Shown here piece by piece: positions 1 through 7,961 of a stretch of DNA of 64,000 nt. Origin of the DNA: Gaiellasilicea sp963749515 (GTDB taxonomy: Bacteria > Actinomycetota > Thermoleophilia > Gaiellales > Gaiellaceae); assembly GCA_963749515.1 (NCBI GenBank), contig CAVVMR010000001.1, positions 950,539 to 1,014,538 of the forward strand, read 5' to 3'. Made by a program: the position numbers and the translations under genes. Position 1 is the first letter of the stretch; every line of letters begins with the position of its first letter. The notes beneath the pieces are model-generated. The model ran no database searches and was not told the DNA's origin. It saw only the letters and a program-made list of their open reading frames with translations.

Positions 1-2
1 AC

Positions 3-1520
3 CTCTTCGGCTCGGGCCGGATGTTCCTGCCGCAGGTGGTGAAGAGCGCGCGGGCGATGAAGCGCGCGGTCGCCTACCTCGAGCCGTACATGGAGGAGGA
101 GAAGGAGCGGACCGGCAGCAACGGGCGCGCGCAGGGAAAGATCGTGCTCGCGACCGTCAAGGGCGACGTCCACGACATCGGGAAGAACATCGTCGGCGTC
201 GTGCTCGGCTGCAACAACTACGAGGTGATCGACCTCGGCGTGATGGTCGCGGGCGACACGATCCTGGACACCGCAGTGAGCGAGGGTGCTCAGGCGGTCG
301 GCCTCTCCGGGCTGATCACGCCGTCGCTCGACGAGATGGTGCACGTGGCGAAGGAGATGGAGCGGCGCGGCCTCGAGCTGCCGCTCCTGATCGGCGGCGC
401 CACGACCTCCCGGCAGCACACCGCGGTGCGGATCGCGCCCGCCTACGGCCGCGAGACCGTGCACGTGCTCGACGCCTCGCGCGTCGTCGGCATCGTCTCC
501 GACCTCCTCGACCCGGTGCGGCGCGGGGAGCTCGACGTCGAGAATCGCGGCGACCAGGAGCGTCTACGCGAGCTTCACGCCGAGAAGGAGCGGCGGCCCC
601 TTCTCCCGATCAACGCCGCCCGTGCAAATCGCGAGCCGCTCGAGTACGACGACCTCGCGGTCCCGGCCTTCACCGGCACGCGCGCGATCGAGCCGGAGCT
701 CTCTCAGCTGCGTGACTTCATCGACTGGCAGTTCTTCTTCCACGCCTGGGAGCTGAAGGGGAAGTTCCCGGCGATTCTCGAGCAGCCGGCCGCACGCGAG
801 CTCTACGACGACGCGATCGAGCTGCTCGACGAGATCGTGCGAGACGGCCTGTTGCACGCGAAGGGGATCTACGGCTTCTGGCCCGCGCACTCCGAGGGCG
901 ATGACATCGTGCTCGAGAGCGGTGTGCGCTTCCCGATGCTGCGCCAGCAGGCCGCCTGGGGCGACTCGCGGCCCAACCGCTGCCTGGCCGACTACGTCGC
1001 CGCCGAAGGAGATCATGTCGGCGCCTTCGCCGTTGCCGTGCACGGGGCCGACGAGCTCGCAGCCCGGTTCGAGGCGGAGCAGGACGACTACCGCGCGATC
1101 ATGGTCAAGGCGCTCGCCGACCGGCTCGCAGAAGCAGCGGCCGAGTTTCTGCATCTGCAGGCCCGCCGCGACTGGTACGAGCCGGAGGCTGCGCCCACGA
1201 GCGAGGAGCTGATCGCAGAGAGCTACCGCGGCATCCGGCCCGCCTTCGGCTACCCGGCCTGTCCGGACCACTCCGAGAAGGGCACGCTCTTCGAGCTGCT
1301 CGGCGCCGAGTCGGCAGGGCTCGCGCTGACGGAGAGCTTCGCGATGACTCCCGCCGCCGCCGTCAGCGGGCTCTATTTCGGTCATCCGGACGCGAAGTAC
1401 TTCGCCGTCGGGCGCATCCAGCGCGACCAGGTCGTGGACTACGCGGCGCGCAAGGGCGTGAGCGTCGAGGAGGCCGAGCGCTGGCTCCGCCCGAACCTCG
1501 GTTACGATCCCGACGCGTGA
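3..1520 (+). CDS. metH: Methionine synthase, C-terminal half (5' truncated by window)
   Basis: Cobalamin-dependent methionine synthase transfers a methyl group from methyltetrahydrofolate to homocysteine in the cytoplasm. The open frame runs in from the window edge (codons LFGSGRMFLPQ precede the first ATG at 21), so only the 3' part is present. Seen: the B12-binding domain with GDVHDIGKNIVGVVL, where the His of DxHxxG is the lower axial cobalt ligand, then GLSGLITPS and GGATTS. The C-terminal AdoMet-binding reactivation domain follows, with RGIRPAFGYPACPDH and a late EERWLRPNLGY-like end. The homocysteine and folate domains must lie upstream of the window. The stop overlaps the next gene's GTG start. 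Confidence in the family is very high. Confidence 0.97.
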   Translation, partial: LFGSGRMFLPQVVKSARAMKRAVAYLEPYMEEEKERTGSNGRAQGKIVLATVKGDVHDIGKNIVGVVLGCNNYEVIDLGVMVAGDTILDTAVSEGAQAVGLSGLITPSLDEMVHVAKEMERRGLELPLLIGGATTSRQHTAVRIAPAYGRETVHVLDASRVVGIVSDLLDPVRRGELDVENRGDQERLRELHAEKERRPLLPINAARANREPLEYDDLAVPAFTGTRAIEPELSQLRDFIDWQFFFHAWELKGKFPAILEQPAARELYDDAIELLDEIVRDGLLHAKGIYGFWPAHSEGDDIVLESGVRFPMLRQQAAWGDSRPNRCLADYVAAEGDHVGAFAVAVHGADELAARFEAEQDDYRAIMVKALADRLAEAAAEFLHLQARRDWYEPEAAPTSEELIAESYRGIRPAFGYPACPDHSEKGTLFELLGAESAGLALTESFAMTPAAAVSGLYFGHPDAKYFAVGRIQRDQVVDYAARKGVSVEEAERWLRPNLGYDPDA

Positions 1521-2188
1521 ATCGCATCCTCGGAGCCCTGCTCGCTCTGTGTATCGCTGTCCCGGCGGTCGCGCTCGCGGCCGACACGGACCCGAAGAAG
1601 AAGTTCAACGCCGCCGACCAGGCGAAGGCTCGCTCGATGCTGCTCAAGCGCGCCGACTTGGCGGCAGGCTGGAAGAAGGTTCCTGCAGCTCCCGAGTCCG
1701 ATCTCGTGTGTCCGGGCTTCAATCCGGACGAGTCCGATTTGACGCTGACCGGCGAGGGCGAGTCGGACTTCGAGCATCCGCAAGCCGTTCTGTTCGTGGG
1801 GTCGGGGTCGGAGGTCTTCGCGACGAAGGACGACGCCGTGAAGTCGTGGACTCGCAGCGACAAGCCGGCAACGGCGCGCTGCCTCGGCTATTTCTTCAAG
1901 CAGGGCCAGACCAACAAGAGCACGAAGGTCCGGATCGTCAGTGCAGGACGGATGGCCTTCCCGAAGCTCGCGCCTCGTACCGCCGCATTCAAGATCGTCG
2001 CCCGCTTGACCATCACGAATGCAGGGGAGACGGCAACCATTCCCGTCACACTCCACTTGCTCGCGTTCGGCCAGGGCCGGGGCGACACGTCGATGGTCTC
2101 GATCGCGCGAGGCACGGGTGTCCCGATGACCGAGCTCCGCGCACTCGGGAAGCTGCTCGCCGCTCGCCTGGCGGCGGCCAAGCTCTAG
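1517..2188 (+). CDS. Exported protein of unknown function
   Basis: The GTG start overlaps the metH stop (GTGA), which suggests translational coupling. The product (223 aa) begins with a clear signal peptide (MNRILGALLALCIAVPAVALA, cleavage near ADT). A mature domain of about 200 residues with no motif I recognise follows; it has one Cys pair spaced across the middle (LVCPGFNP and TARCLGYF). Highly charged segments and an Ala-rich C-terminus give no enzyme signature. It sits between metH and a transporter, but nothing ties it to methionine metabolism. It resembles lineage-specific exported proteins; function unknown. Confidence 0.8.
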   Translation: MNRILGALLALCIAVPAVALAADTDPKKKFNAADQAKARSMLLKRADLAAGWKKVPAAPESDLVCPGFNPDESDLTLTGEGESDFEHPQAVLFVGSGSEVFATKDDAVKSWTRSDKPATARCLGYFFKQGQTNKSTKVRIVSAGRMAFPKLAPRTAAFKIVARLTITNAGETATIPVTLHLLAFGQGRGDTSMVSIARGTGVPMTELRALGKLLAARLAAAKL

Positions 2189-2218
2189 CCCGTACGGCCA
2201 GGCTGTTAGCTTCCGCGC

Positions 2219-3418
2219 ATCCTCCGCCTCGACCTCCTCAAGACCGCGCCCGACTTCCGGCGCCTCTTCGTCGCGACGTTCGGGTCGGGTGCGGGAACGT
2301 ACCTGGCTGCGATCGCGCTGACGGTCGACGTCTTCGACCGCACCGGCTCGGGGGCGTGGGTCAGCGCCCTGCTGATCGCGGATTTCCTGCCGATCATCGT
2401 GATCGGCTTTCTCTTCGCACCGCTCGTCGACCGGCTGTCCCGCAAGCGGCTGCTGATCGTGTCCGATCTCGTTCGCGTCGCCATTTTCTGCGTGCTGCCG
2501 TTCGCCGGCAGCGCGACAGCGATCGTGATCCTCGCCGGGCTCGCCGGCGTGGCGACGGGATTCTTCCGGCCGGCGGTCTACGCCGGTCTGCCGAACCTGG
2601 TCGACGACGACGACCTGCCGAACGCGACCTCGCTGCTGCAGACGGGCGACAACCTGACGTGGATGGTGGGTCCGGTCGTCGGCGGCATCCTGATCGCGGC
2701 TCAGGGCCCGGATCTCGCCTACTGGATCAACGCGTTGACCTTCCTGTACTCGGCCGTGCTGCTCGCCCGGATTCCCGGCGCACAGATGCAGGCGGGCATG
2801 GTCGAGAGCCGCGGGCATTGGCATGACGTCGGCGACGGGATCAGGATCGTCCTCCGCTCGCCCGCGCTCCTGACGGTGCTGGTGGCCTGGAACATCGTCA
2901 TGTTCGGCAACGCGGCGATCAACGTGGCGGAGGTCGTGCTTGCGAAGGTCGATCTCGACAGCGGCAACGTCGGCTTCGGCGTCCTCGTCGGCGCGGGCGG
3001 GTTCGGGCTGACGATCGGCAGCTTCGCCGCGGGCGCCTTCATCGACCGCTTTGGCGTGAGCTGGCTGTACGGGCTCGGGATCGCCTTCATGGCGCTCGGC
3101 TACAGCATCGCGTCGGTGGCGCCGACGATCGCAGTCGCGGTGCCTGCAGTCATCCTGGCCTCGCTCGGCAACGGCGCGGCGGTCGTCTGCAACGCGCTCC
3201 TCGTCCAGCGCGGCGCCCCGGACGAGCTGCGCGGGCGCGCGTTCACGGTGATCATGTCCACGAACTACGCGCTGCTCGGGCTGGGGATGATTGCCTCGGG
3301 AGCGCTCACCGACGCGTTCGGTGCGCGCTGGGTGTGGGGCGGAGCGGCCACCGCCTATCTGGTCGCCTCGCTTGCCGCGTTCGTGCTCGCGCCGCGGGAC
3401 CAGGAGGCTGTCGCGTGA
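2219..3418 (+). CDS. MFS transporter (start codon unclear)
   Basis: Major facilitator superfamily permease of the MFS_3/enterobactin-exporter-like type with about 12 predicted membrane helices; substrate unknown. The first usable GTG (2399) would remove the first helix. The frame is clearly coding upstream of it: LRLDLLKTAPDFRRLFVAT followed by GTYLAAIALTVDVFDRTGSG is a typical N-terminus for this family. An in-frame TAG lies at 2207-2209, and there is no ATG, GTG or TTG between it and this conserved start. Initiation at ATC 2219 or a base error is therefore likely. Motif A-like LVDRLSRKRLL follows helix 2. The stop overlaps the meaB GTG. Confidence 0.85.
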   Translation: MLRLDLLKTAPDFRRLFVATFGSGAGTYLAAIALTVDVFDRTGSGAWVSALLIADFLPIIVIGFLFAPLVDRLSRKRLLIVSDLVRVAIFCVLPFAGSATAIVILAGLAGVATGFFRPAVYAGLPNLVDDDDLPNATSLLQTGDNLTWMVGPVVGGILIAAQGPDLAYWINALTFLYSAVLLARIPGAQMQAGMVESRGHWHDVGDGIRIVLRSPALLTVLVAWNIVMFGNAAINVAEVVLAKVDLDSGNVGFGVLVGAGGFGLTIGSFAAGAFIDRFGVSWLYGLGIAFMALGYSIASVAPTIAVAVPAVILASLGNGAAVVCNALLVQRGAPDELRGRAFTVIMSTNYALLGLGMIASGALTDAFGARWVWGGAATAYLVASLAAFVLAPRDQEAVA

Positions 3419-4407
3419 GTCCGCGCCGGCCGTGGACGCTCGAGGACCTTGCCGGCGGCGTGCGATCTGGCGATCGCCGGGCGCTCGCGCGGGCGATCTC
3501 GCTCGTCGAGAACGGCGACCCGCTCTCGTACGAGCTCGTCCGCGAGCTCTATCCGGAGACCGGCTCGGCGTTCGTCGTCGGCGTCACCGGTCCGCCGGGG
3601 GTGGGGAAGTCGTCTCTGATCAGCACGCTCGTCCGCCACCTCCGCACCGAGGAGCGGTCGGTCGGCGTCCTGTCGGTGGATCCGTCCAGCCCTTTCACGC
3701 ACGGTGCGCTGCTCGGCGACCGCATCAGGCTTGCCGACCACTTTCTCGATCCCGGTGTGTTCATCCGCTCGATGGGTACGCGGGGACACCTCGGCGGGCT
3801 CGCCGAAGCGACGCTGCAGGCTGCCCTGCTGCTCGATGCGGCCGGCAAGGAGCTCGTCTTGCTGGAGACCGTTGGCGCCGGGCAGAGCGAGGTGGAGGTG
3901 ATCGGGATCGCAGACACCGTCCTGCTCGTGCTGATGCCGGGCTCGGGAGACTCGGTGCAGGCGCTGAAGGCGGGGATCATGGAGATCCCGGACGTGATCG
4001 CGATCAACAAGATGGATCATCCGGCCGCCAAGACGATGCTGAACGAGGTGCGCTCGATCCTCGCGCTCGACCGCGAGCGAGAGTGGCGGCCGCCGATCGT
4101 CCTGACGGAGGCGGTTCGTGGGGAGAACGTGCCCGAGCTGTGGGGGAAGATCGAGGAGCATCGCGCGTTCCTCGAGTCCAACGGGCTGCTCGATGAGCGG
4201 CGTCGGAAGAACCTCGCCGGCGAGGTGTTCGCCGCCGCGACGAGCCGGGCGAAGGCGCATCTGCAGGCGGAGGTGGCGGACAACCCGGAATTGCGCCGCC
4301 TGCTCGACGACGTGCAGGCCCGGCGGCTCGACCCGCTCTCGGCCGTGCGTGAGATCCTTCAGCAGGTGTACGGAATTGAAGACGGAACAGGCACCGACAC
4401 TCGCTGA
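3415..4407 (+). CDS. meaB: Methylmalonyl-CoA mutase-associated GTPase MeaB/ArgK
   Basis: G3E-family GTPase that chaperones loading and repair of adenosylcobalamin in methylmalonyl-CoA mutase or a related B12 mutase. The 330-aa length is normal for MeaB. Seen: P-loop GVTGPPGVGKSSLI, VDPSSPFTHGALLGDRIR, SMGTRGHLGGL, ETVGAGQSEVEV, and AINKMDHP as the G4 motif. The GTG start overlaps the MFS stop (GTGA); an earlier ATG at 3334 lies inside the MFS gene and is rejected. No mutase subunit is visible in the window. The neighbouring threonine ammonia-lyase produces 2-oxobutyrate, a source of propionyl-CoA and hence of mutase substrate, so the pairing makes metabolic sense. Confidence 0.95.
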   Translation: MSPRRPWTLEDLAGGVRSGDRRALARAISLVENGDPLSYELVRELYPETGSAFVVGVTGPPGVGKSSLISTLVRHLRTEERSVGVLSVDPSSPFTHGALLGDRIRLADHFLDPGVFIRSMGTRGHLGGLAEATLQAALLLDAAGKELVLLETVGAGQSEVEVIGIADTVLLVLMPGSGDSVQALKAGIMEIPDVIAINKMDHPAAKTMLNEVRSILALDREREWRPPIVLTEAVRGENVPELWGKIEEHRAFLESNGLLDERRRKNLAGEVFAAATSRAKAHLQAEVADNPELRRLLDDVQARRLDPLSAVREILQQVYGIEDGTGTDTR

Positions 4408-5572
4408 CCTCGAGGCTGCGCGGACCCGGATCGCCGGGATCGTGCGCGTCACGCCGGTCAGCCGTACCGAGACGCTCTCCCGGCTCGCAGGGCGGCCGCT
4501 ACAGCTGAAGGCCGAGAACCTCCAGCGGACTGGCTCTTTCAAGATTCGCGGCGCCGTGAACACGATCGCCTCGCTGACCCCGGCGGAGCGCGCGGCGGGC
4601 GTGGTCGCTGCGAGCGCGGGCAACCACGGCCAGGCTGTCGCCTGGGCGGCGCGCGAAGCCGAGATCTCGGCCACGATCTTCATGCCCCAGGACTCGCCGA
4701 TGGCGAAGGTCGACGCGACGAGGAGCTACGGCGCGGAGGTCGAGCTCGTCGGCGCCGGCTTCGACGAGTCGATGGCTGCCGCGCTGGAGCGCGTGGAGTC
4801 GAGCGGCGCCACATTCGTGCACGCCTTCGAGGACGAGCGCGTGATCGCGGGGCAGGGGACGATCGCGCTGGAGCTCGTCGAGCAGCTGGAGGACTTCGGG
4901 ACGCTGGTCGTTCCGATCGGCGGTGGCGGCCTTGCGGCCGGGATCGCGATCGGCGTGCACGCGCTCAAGCCCGATGTGCGCATCGTCGGTGTCCAGGCCG
5001 AGAACATCTGCCCGTTCGCCGGCGGCACCGACCACCGGTACACGATCGCCGAGGGCATCGCCGTCAAGCAGCCCGGGACACTCACCTCCGCCATCTTGGG
5101 CGAGCTGCTCGACGAGGTCGTCACCGTCACGGACGAGCAGATCAGCCATGCGATCGTGCTCCTGCTCGAGCGGACGAAGCTGCTCGTCGAGGGAGCCGGC
5201 GCGGCGTCGGTGGCTGCGCTGCTCGCCGGCAAGGTGCCCGGGGACGACGAGACGGTCGCGATTCTCTCCGGCGGCAACATCGATCCGACGCTGCTGATCC
5301 AGGTGATGCGGCACGGGCTGACGCAGGCGGGCCGCTTCCTGGTCGTCCGCACGCGCTTCGGCGATCGCCCCGGCGAGCTCGTCAAGCTGCTCCAGCTCGT
5401 CGCCGCCGAGCGCGCGAACGTCGTCTCCGTCGAGCACCACCGCGAGGGGATGCAGCTCCCGATCGGCCAGACCGAGGTCGAGTTGACACTGGCGATGCGC
5501 GACGAGGCTCACTGCGACGAGCTGCGCGCCACGCTCGCCGAGCAGGGCTACCCCGCCGAGCGCCTCAGCTAG
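4376..5572 (+). CDS. ilvA: Threonine ammonia-lyase (PLP), ACT-type C-terminus
   Basis: PLP enzyme deaminating threonine (and serine) to 2-oxobutyrate. From TTG 4376 the protein is 398 aa, the length of the short TdcB/IlvA type with one C-terminal ACT-like regulatory domain. Seen: GSFKIRGAVN (Lys forms the Schiff base), SAGNHGQAVAWAA, the glycine loop PIGGGGLAAG that holds the PLP phosphate, and LSGGNID near residue 300. The C-terminal region VVRTRFGDRPGELVKLLQ is ACT-like. The start lies inside the end of meaB, a 32-bp overlap, so the two are likely translationally coupled. Upstream in-frame codons (from 4118) are meaB shadow. Confidence 0.95.
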   Translation: MKTEQAPTLADLEAARTRIAGIVRVTPVSRTETLSRLAGRPLQLKAENLQRTGSFKIRGAVNTIASLTPAERAAGVVAASAGNHGQAVAWAAREAEISATIFMPQDSPMAKVDATRSYGAEVELVGAGFDESMAAALERVESSGATFVHAFEDERVIAGQGTIALELVEQLEDFGTLVVPIGGGGLAAGIAIGVHALKPDVRIVGVQAENICPFAGGTDHRYTIAEGIAVKQPGTLTSAILGELLDEVVTVTDEQISHAIVLLLERTKLLVEGAGAASVAALLAGKVPGDDETVAILSGGNIDPTLLIQVMRHGLTQAGRFLVVRTRFGDRPGELVKLLQLVAAERANVVSVEHHREGMQLPIGQTEVELTLAMRDEAHCDELRATLAEQGYPAERLS

Positions 5573-5937
5573 CCGGGAGGCCCGCGAGACCCGAAAGGCC
5601 CTTGTGTTTCTGAAACACAAGCCTCCTCTCTTGCGAGCGCCGCCTGCGCGTCGAGGAGGCGGCCGAGCGTGTAGTCGAACCCCGGGACGCGGCCGGCAGC
5701 GATCGTGCTCGCGGCCTCTTTGACGATGTCCCGGATCTCGGCTCGCGCGCGACGGCGCCGCCGCTCGTCGAGCACGAGACGGCGAATGTGCGGGTAGCTC
5801 GGCCGCGGAAAGCCCAGATTTGCAGCGGTTTCCGAGACGAGCCGCCAGGTCGCGGCGGCCGGAGTGTCGTCCTCGTCGAGGGCGGCGACCAGCTCTCGCA
5901 GCCGGGGACGGGTGGCACGAGAGCTCGCAAAGCGCAT
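5569..5937 (-). CDS. Small basic protein of unknown function, bracketed by palindromes
   Basis: A 122-aa Arg-rich protein with a helical, DNA-binding-like composition: RLRELVAALDEDDTPAAATW, then PSYPHIRRLVLDERRRRRAR, then DIVKEAASTIAAGRVPGFDY. I do not recognise the family, though the layout (PSYPHIRRLV followed by a basic stretch) is helix-turn-helix-like. Its last roughly 15 codons run through a perfect palindrome (5601-5621), which encodes ACVSETQ. A second copy (6009-6029) sits just upstream of its start. The stop overlaps the ilvA stop on the opposite strand. The ATG at 5937 is chosen over an upstream TTG at 5964. Coding status is moderately supported. Confidence 0.6.
   Translation of the reverse strand: MRFASSRATRPRLRELVAALDEDDTPAAATWRLVSETAANLGFPRPSYPHIRRLVLDERRRRRARAEIRDIVKEAASTIAAGRVPGFDYTLGRLLDAQAALAREEACVSETQGPFGSRGPPG
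5601..5621. repeat. Dispersed palindrome, copy 1 (perfect)
   Basis: Perfect inverted repeat with arms CTTGTGTTTC and GAAACACAAG around a central T. It lies at the 3' end of the minus-strand gene 5569-5937 and near the ilvA stop. The same element recurs at 6009, 55189 and 55274, with a diverged form at 16271. Confidence 0.9.
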
Positions 5938-6008
5938 GACCCGAGCGTGCCGGGAACCCTGCAACGAGAGGTCAACGAGAGTGGGGCGGGGAACGAACGA
6001 AAAAGAGG

Positions 6009-6029
6009 CTTGTGTTTCAGAAACACAAG
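6009..6029. repeat. Dispersed palindrome, copy 2 (perfect)
   Basis: Same arms CTTGTGTTTC and GAAACACAAG around a central A. It lies 17 bp beyond the stop of the minus-strand gene 6047-7381 and upstream of the small gene 5569-5937. No T-tract follows, so it is not a standard intrinsic terminator. Confidence 0.9.
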
Positions 6030-6046
6030 GCGTTCTTCGTCCGCGC

Positions 6047-7381
6047 TTACGAGCCGCAGCGGCGGAACTCGACCATCTGCCCGCCCCGGGCGGCCCAGTC
6101 CGAGATCCCGCCGTCGAGCACGGGGCGGGCGGCGACGCCCTTCGCAGCCAGGATCGACGCGGCGATCCCGGCGCGCGCGCCGCTCTCGCAGATCGTCACG
6201 ACCGGCCGGTCGGTGGGGACGTCGGCCCCGCAGATCGGGAGAAGGCGATAGGGGATGTTGCGGCTGCCGGCGATGTAGCCGTCGTCGCGCTCGTCGCGCT
6301 CGCGGACGTCGATCAGCTCGACCCCTTCCTCGATGAGACGGCCGAGCTCGTCGAGGCCGACCGGCTCGATGCGCTCCGAGCCGCCCCCGAGCAGGTAGCC
6401 CTCGAGCTCGAGGAAACCGACGGAGCGCAACCCGCGGATCGCAGCGGCCGCCTCGTCGGCCGTCGCAGCCTGCACCACGATCCGGTCGTCGAGATCGAGC
6501 ACGAAGCCGGCCTTCGTCGCGAAGGAACTCCCCGACAGCGGGACGTTCAGCGCCCCCTGCCGGTGACCCTCGCCGTAGGCGGAAGCGTCGCGCACGTCGA
6601 GGACGACCGCGTCGTCGGACGGCGCCGCGATCTCGCTCACCACGTCCGGCGAGCCGACGAACGGGCCGCGGTTGAGATCGACGAGCCGGCTCATGTTCGG
6701 CGGCTTCGGAGCGGAGGTCGAGGCGTCGGCGACGAAGTCGAGCTCGTCCTCGATCAGGAGTGCCCGATTGAAGCGGCGCTCGAAGCCGATCGTGGAGGAC
6801 GCCTTGGAGCTCATCCCCTTGCCGCAGAGCGAGCCCGCGACGTGCCCTGGGAAGACCTCGACGCCGTCCGGGAGCTCGAGCAGCCGGCGCAGCGAGTGGA
6901 AGAGCCCTTCCGCACCCTCCTTCGAGGCCACCGCCAGGTCCGGACGCGCTGCGTCGCCGACGAAGAGCGAGTCGCCGGTGAGCACGAGCCAGGGCTCGTC
7001 GGCACGCGTGCGGTCGAGGACGGCGAGGCATGTGTGCTCGGGGCGGTGTCCCGGCGTGTGAATGGCGCGCAACACGACCTGGCCGAGCTCCAGCTCGACG
7101 CCGTCCTCGAGCGGGTCGTGGGAATACTCCGCTGCCGCCGCGCCGTGAATCGAGACGGGAATGCCGTGCTCGAGCGCGAACCGGCCGTGACCGGAGAGAT
7201 GGTCGGCATGCGTGTGCGTCTCGACGACGCGCACGATCTCGACATTCCGCCTCGCCGCCGTCTCCAGCACCGGCTCGATCGCATACGGCGGGTCGACGAT
7301 CGCGGCGACACCTGCATCCTCGTCGCCGACCAGATACGACGCACAACCGAGGTCGTCGTCCAGAAACTGCTGGAACAGCAC
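6047..7381 (-). CDS. MBL-fold hydrolase with two rhodanese domains
   Basis: A 444-aa fusion related to persulfide dioxygenases (ETHE1/Blh type) acting in sulfide/persulfide metabolism. The N-terminal metallo-beta-lactamase domain (about 1-230) has the metal-binding motif THTHADH, then TPGHRPEH, GDSLFVGDAARPD and FPGHVAGS. Two rhodanese-like modules follow (about 255-345 and 350-440). The second keeps a catalytic cysteine in VTICESGARAGIAAS. The first has no Cys at the matching place (VVQAATADEAAAA) and is probably structural. The fusion suggests transfer of sulfane sulfur between domains. The exact substrate is inferred. It is transcribed toward the small gene at 5569 with a palindrome between them. 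Confidence 0.9.
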   Translation of the reverse strand: MLFQQFLDDDLGCASYLVGDEDAGVAAIVDPPYAIEPVLETAARRNVEIVRVVETHTHADHLSGHGRFALEHGIPVSIHGAAAAEYSHDPLEDGVELELGQVVLRAIHTPGHRPEHTCLAVLDRTRADEPWLVLTGDSLFVGDAARPDLAVASKEGAEGLFHSLRRLLELPDGVEVFPGHVAGSLCGKGMSSKASSTIGFERRFNRALLIEDELDFVADASTSAPKPPNMSRLVDLNRGPFVGSPDVVSEIAAPSDDAVVLDVRDASAYGEGHRQGALNVPLSGSSFATKAGFVLDLDDRIVVQAATADEAAAAIRGLRSVGFLELEGYLLGGGSERIEPVGLDELGRLIEEGVELIDVRERDERDDGYIAGSRNIPYRLLPICGADVPTDRPVVTICESGARAGIAASILAAKGVAARPVLDGGISDWAARGGQMVEFRRCGS

Positions 7382-7395
7382 GAGATGTGACGCTA

Positions 7396-7899
7396 TCAGT
7401 CCGCCCGACGGCGGGCGCGGGCGAGCAGCAGCAATCCAGCCGCCAGCGCGAGGGCGACGAAAACGCCGCCTGCGACGGCGACCCAGGGGAACGATGACTC
7501 CTCCGGCCCGGGGACGACTGTGAGGCTGTCGCTCACCTCGACGACTTCTCCGCCCGCGTACACGGCACGCAGGATCAGGGGCAACTCGCCGGGCGGCGCC
7601 TCGGCGCGCACACGCACGGTCCAGACCGTTTCCGACCCCTTCGTGCCCTGAAGCCGGGTCGAGAGGACCTCGATCCCGCTACCCTCGACCTCGATCCGCG
7701 CCGGTGCCGAACCGGGCCGCAAACGGGGCAATTCGACCCGCAACTGGGCGATCTGACCCTGCTCGACGAGACGCGGTTGCACGTCCACATGCGCCTCTGC
7801 GCCTTGTGCCGTCACGAGCAGCAAGAACGTAGATAGCGTTGCGCCGACGTATGCGGCTCGTAAAGGGCACCGGTTCACAGGTTTGGGGACGGTATACAT
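7396..7899 (-). CDS. Exported YcnI/DUF1775-like membrane-anchored protein
   Basis: A 167-aa protein: signal peptide to about residue 38 (ATLSTFLLLVTAQGAEA), an extracytoplasmic beta-rich domain, and a C-terminal anchor helix (WVAVAGGVFVALALAAGLLL) ending in basic residues. The predicted mature protein starts with His (HVDVQPRLVEQGQ). This is the pattern of YcnI-type copper-associated proteins, whose N-terminal His takes part in copper binding, so assignment to that fold is plausible but not proven. ATG 7899 is preferred over an upstream TTG at 7911. It ends 15 bp before the MBL gene start and is probably cotranscribed with it; oppA is divergent, with 62 bp between the starts. Confidence 0.75.
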   Translation of the reverse strand: MYTVPKPVNRCPLRAAYVGATLSTFLLLVTAQGAEAHVDVQPRLVEQGQIAQLRVELPRLRPGSAPARIEVEGSGIEVLSTRLQGTKGSETVWTVRVRAEAPPGELPLILRAVYAGGEVVEVSDSLTVVPGPEESSFPWVAVAGGVFVALALAAGLLLLARARRRAD

Positions 7900-7961
7900 G
7901 GCAAGGACCAAATCGGCGTGCTAGGCGCCGCGCTCTTGGACACAACGGAAGGACATCACAC

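Noticed and set aside
4118..4375. Longer N-terminus for the threonine ammonia-lyase
   Set aside because: These codons are the shadow of meaB; family homology begins at TTG 4376.
5565..7346. 593-aa minus-strand open frame
   Set aside because: Arg/Ala/Pro-rich shadow of the MBL/rhodanese and small genes, which carry the recognisable motifs in another frame.
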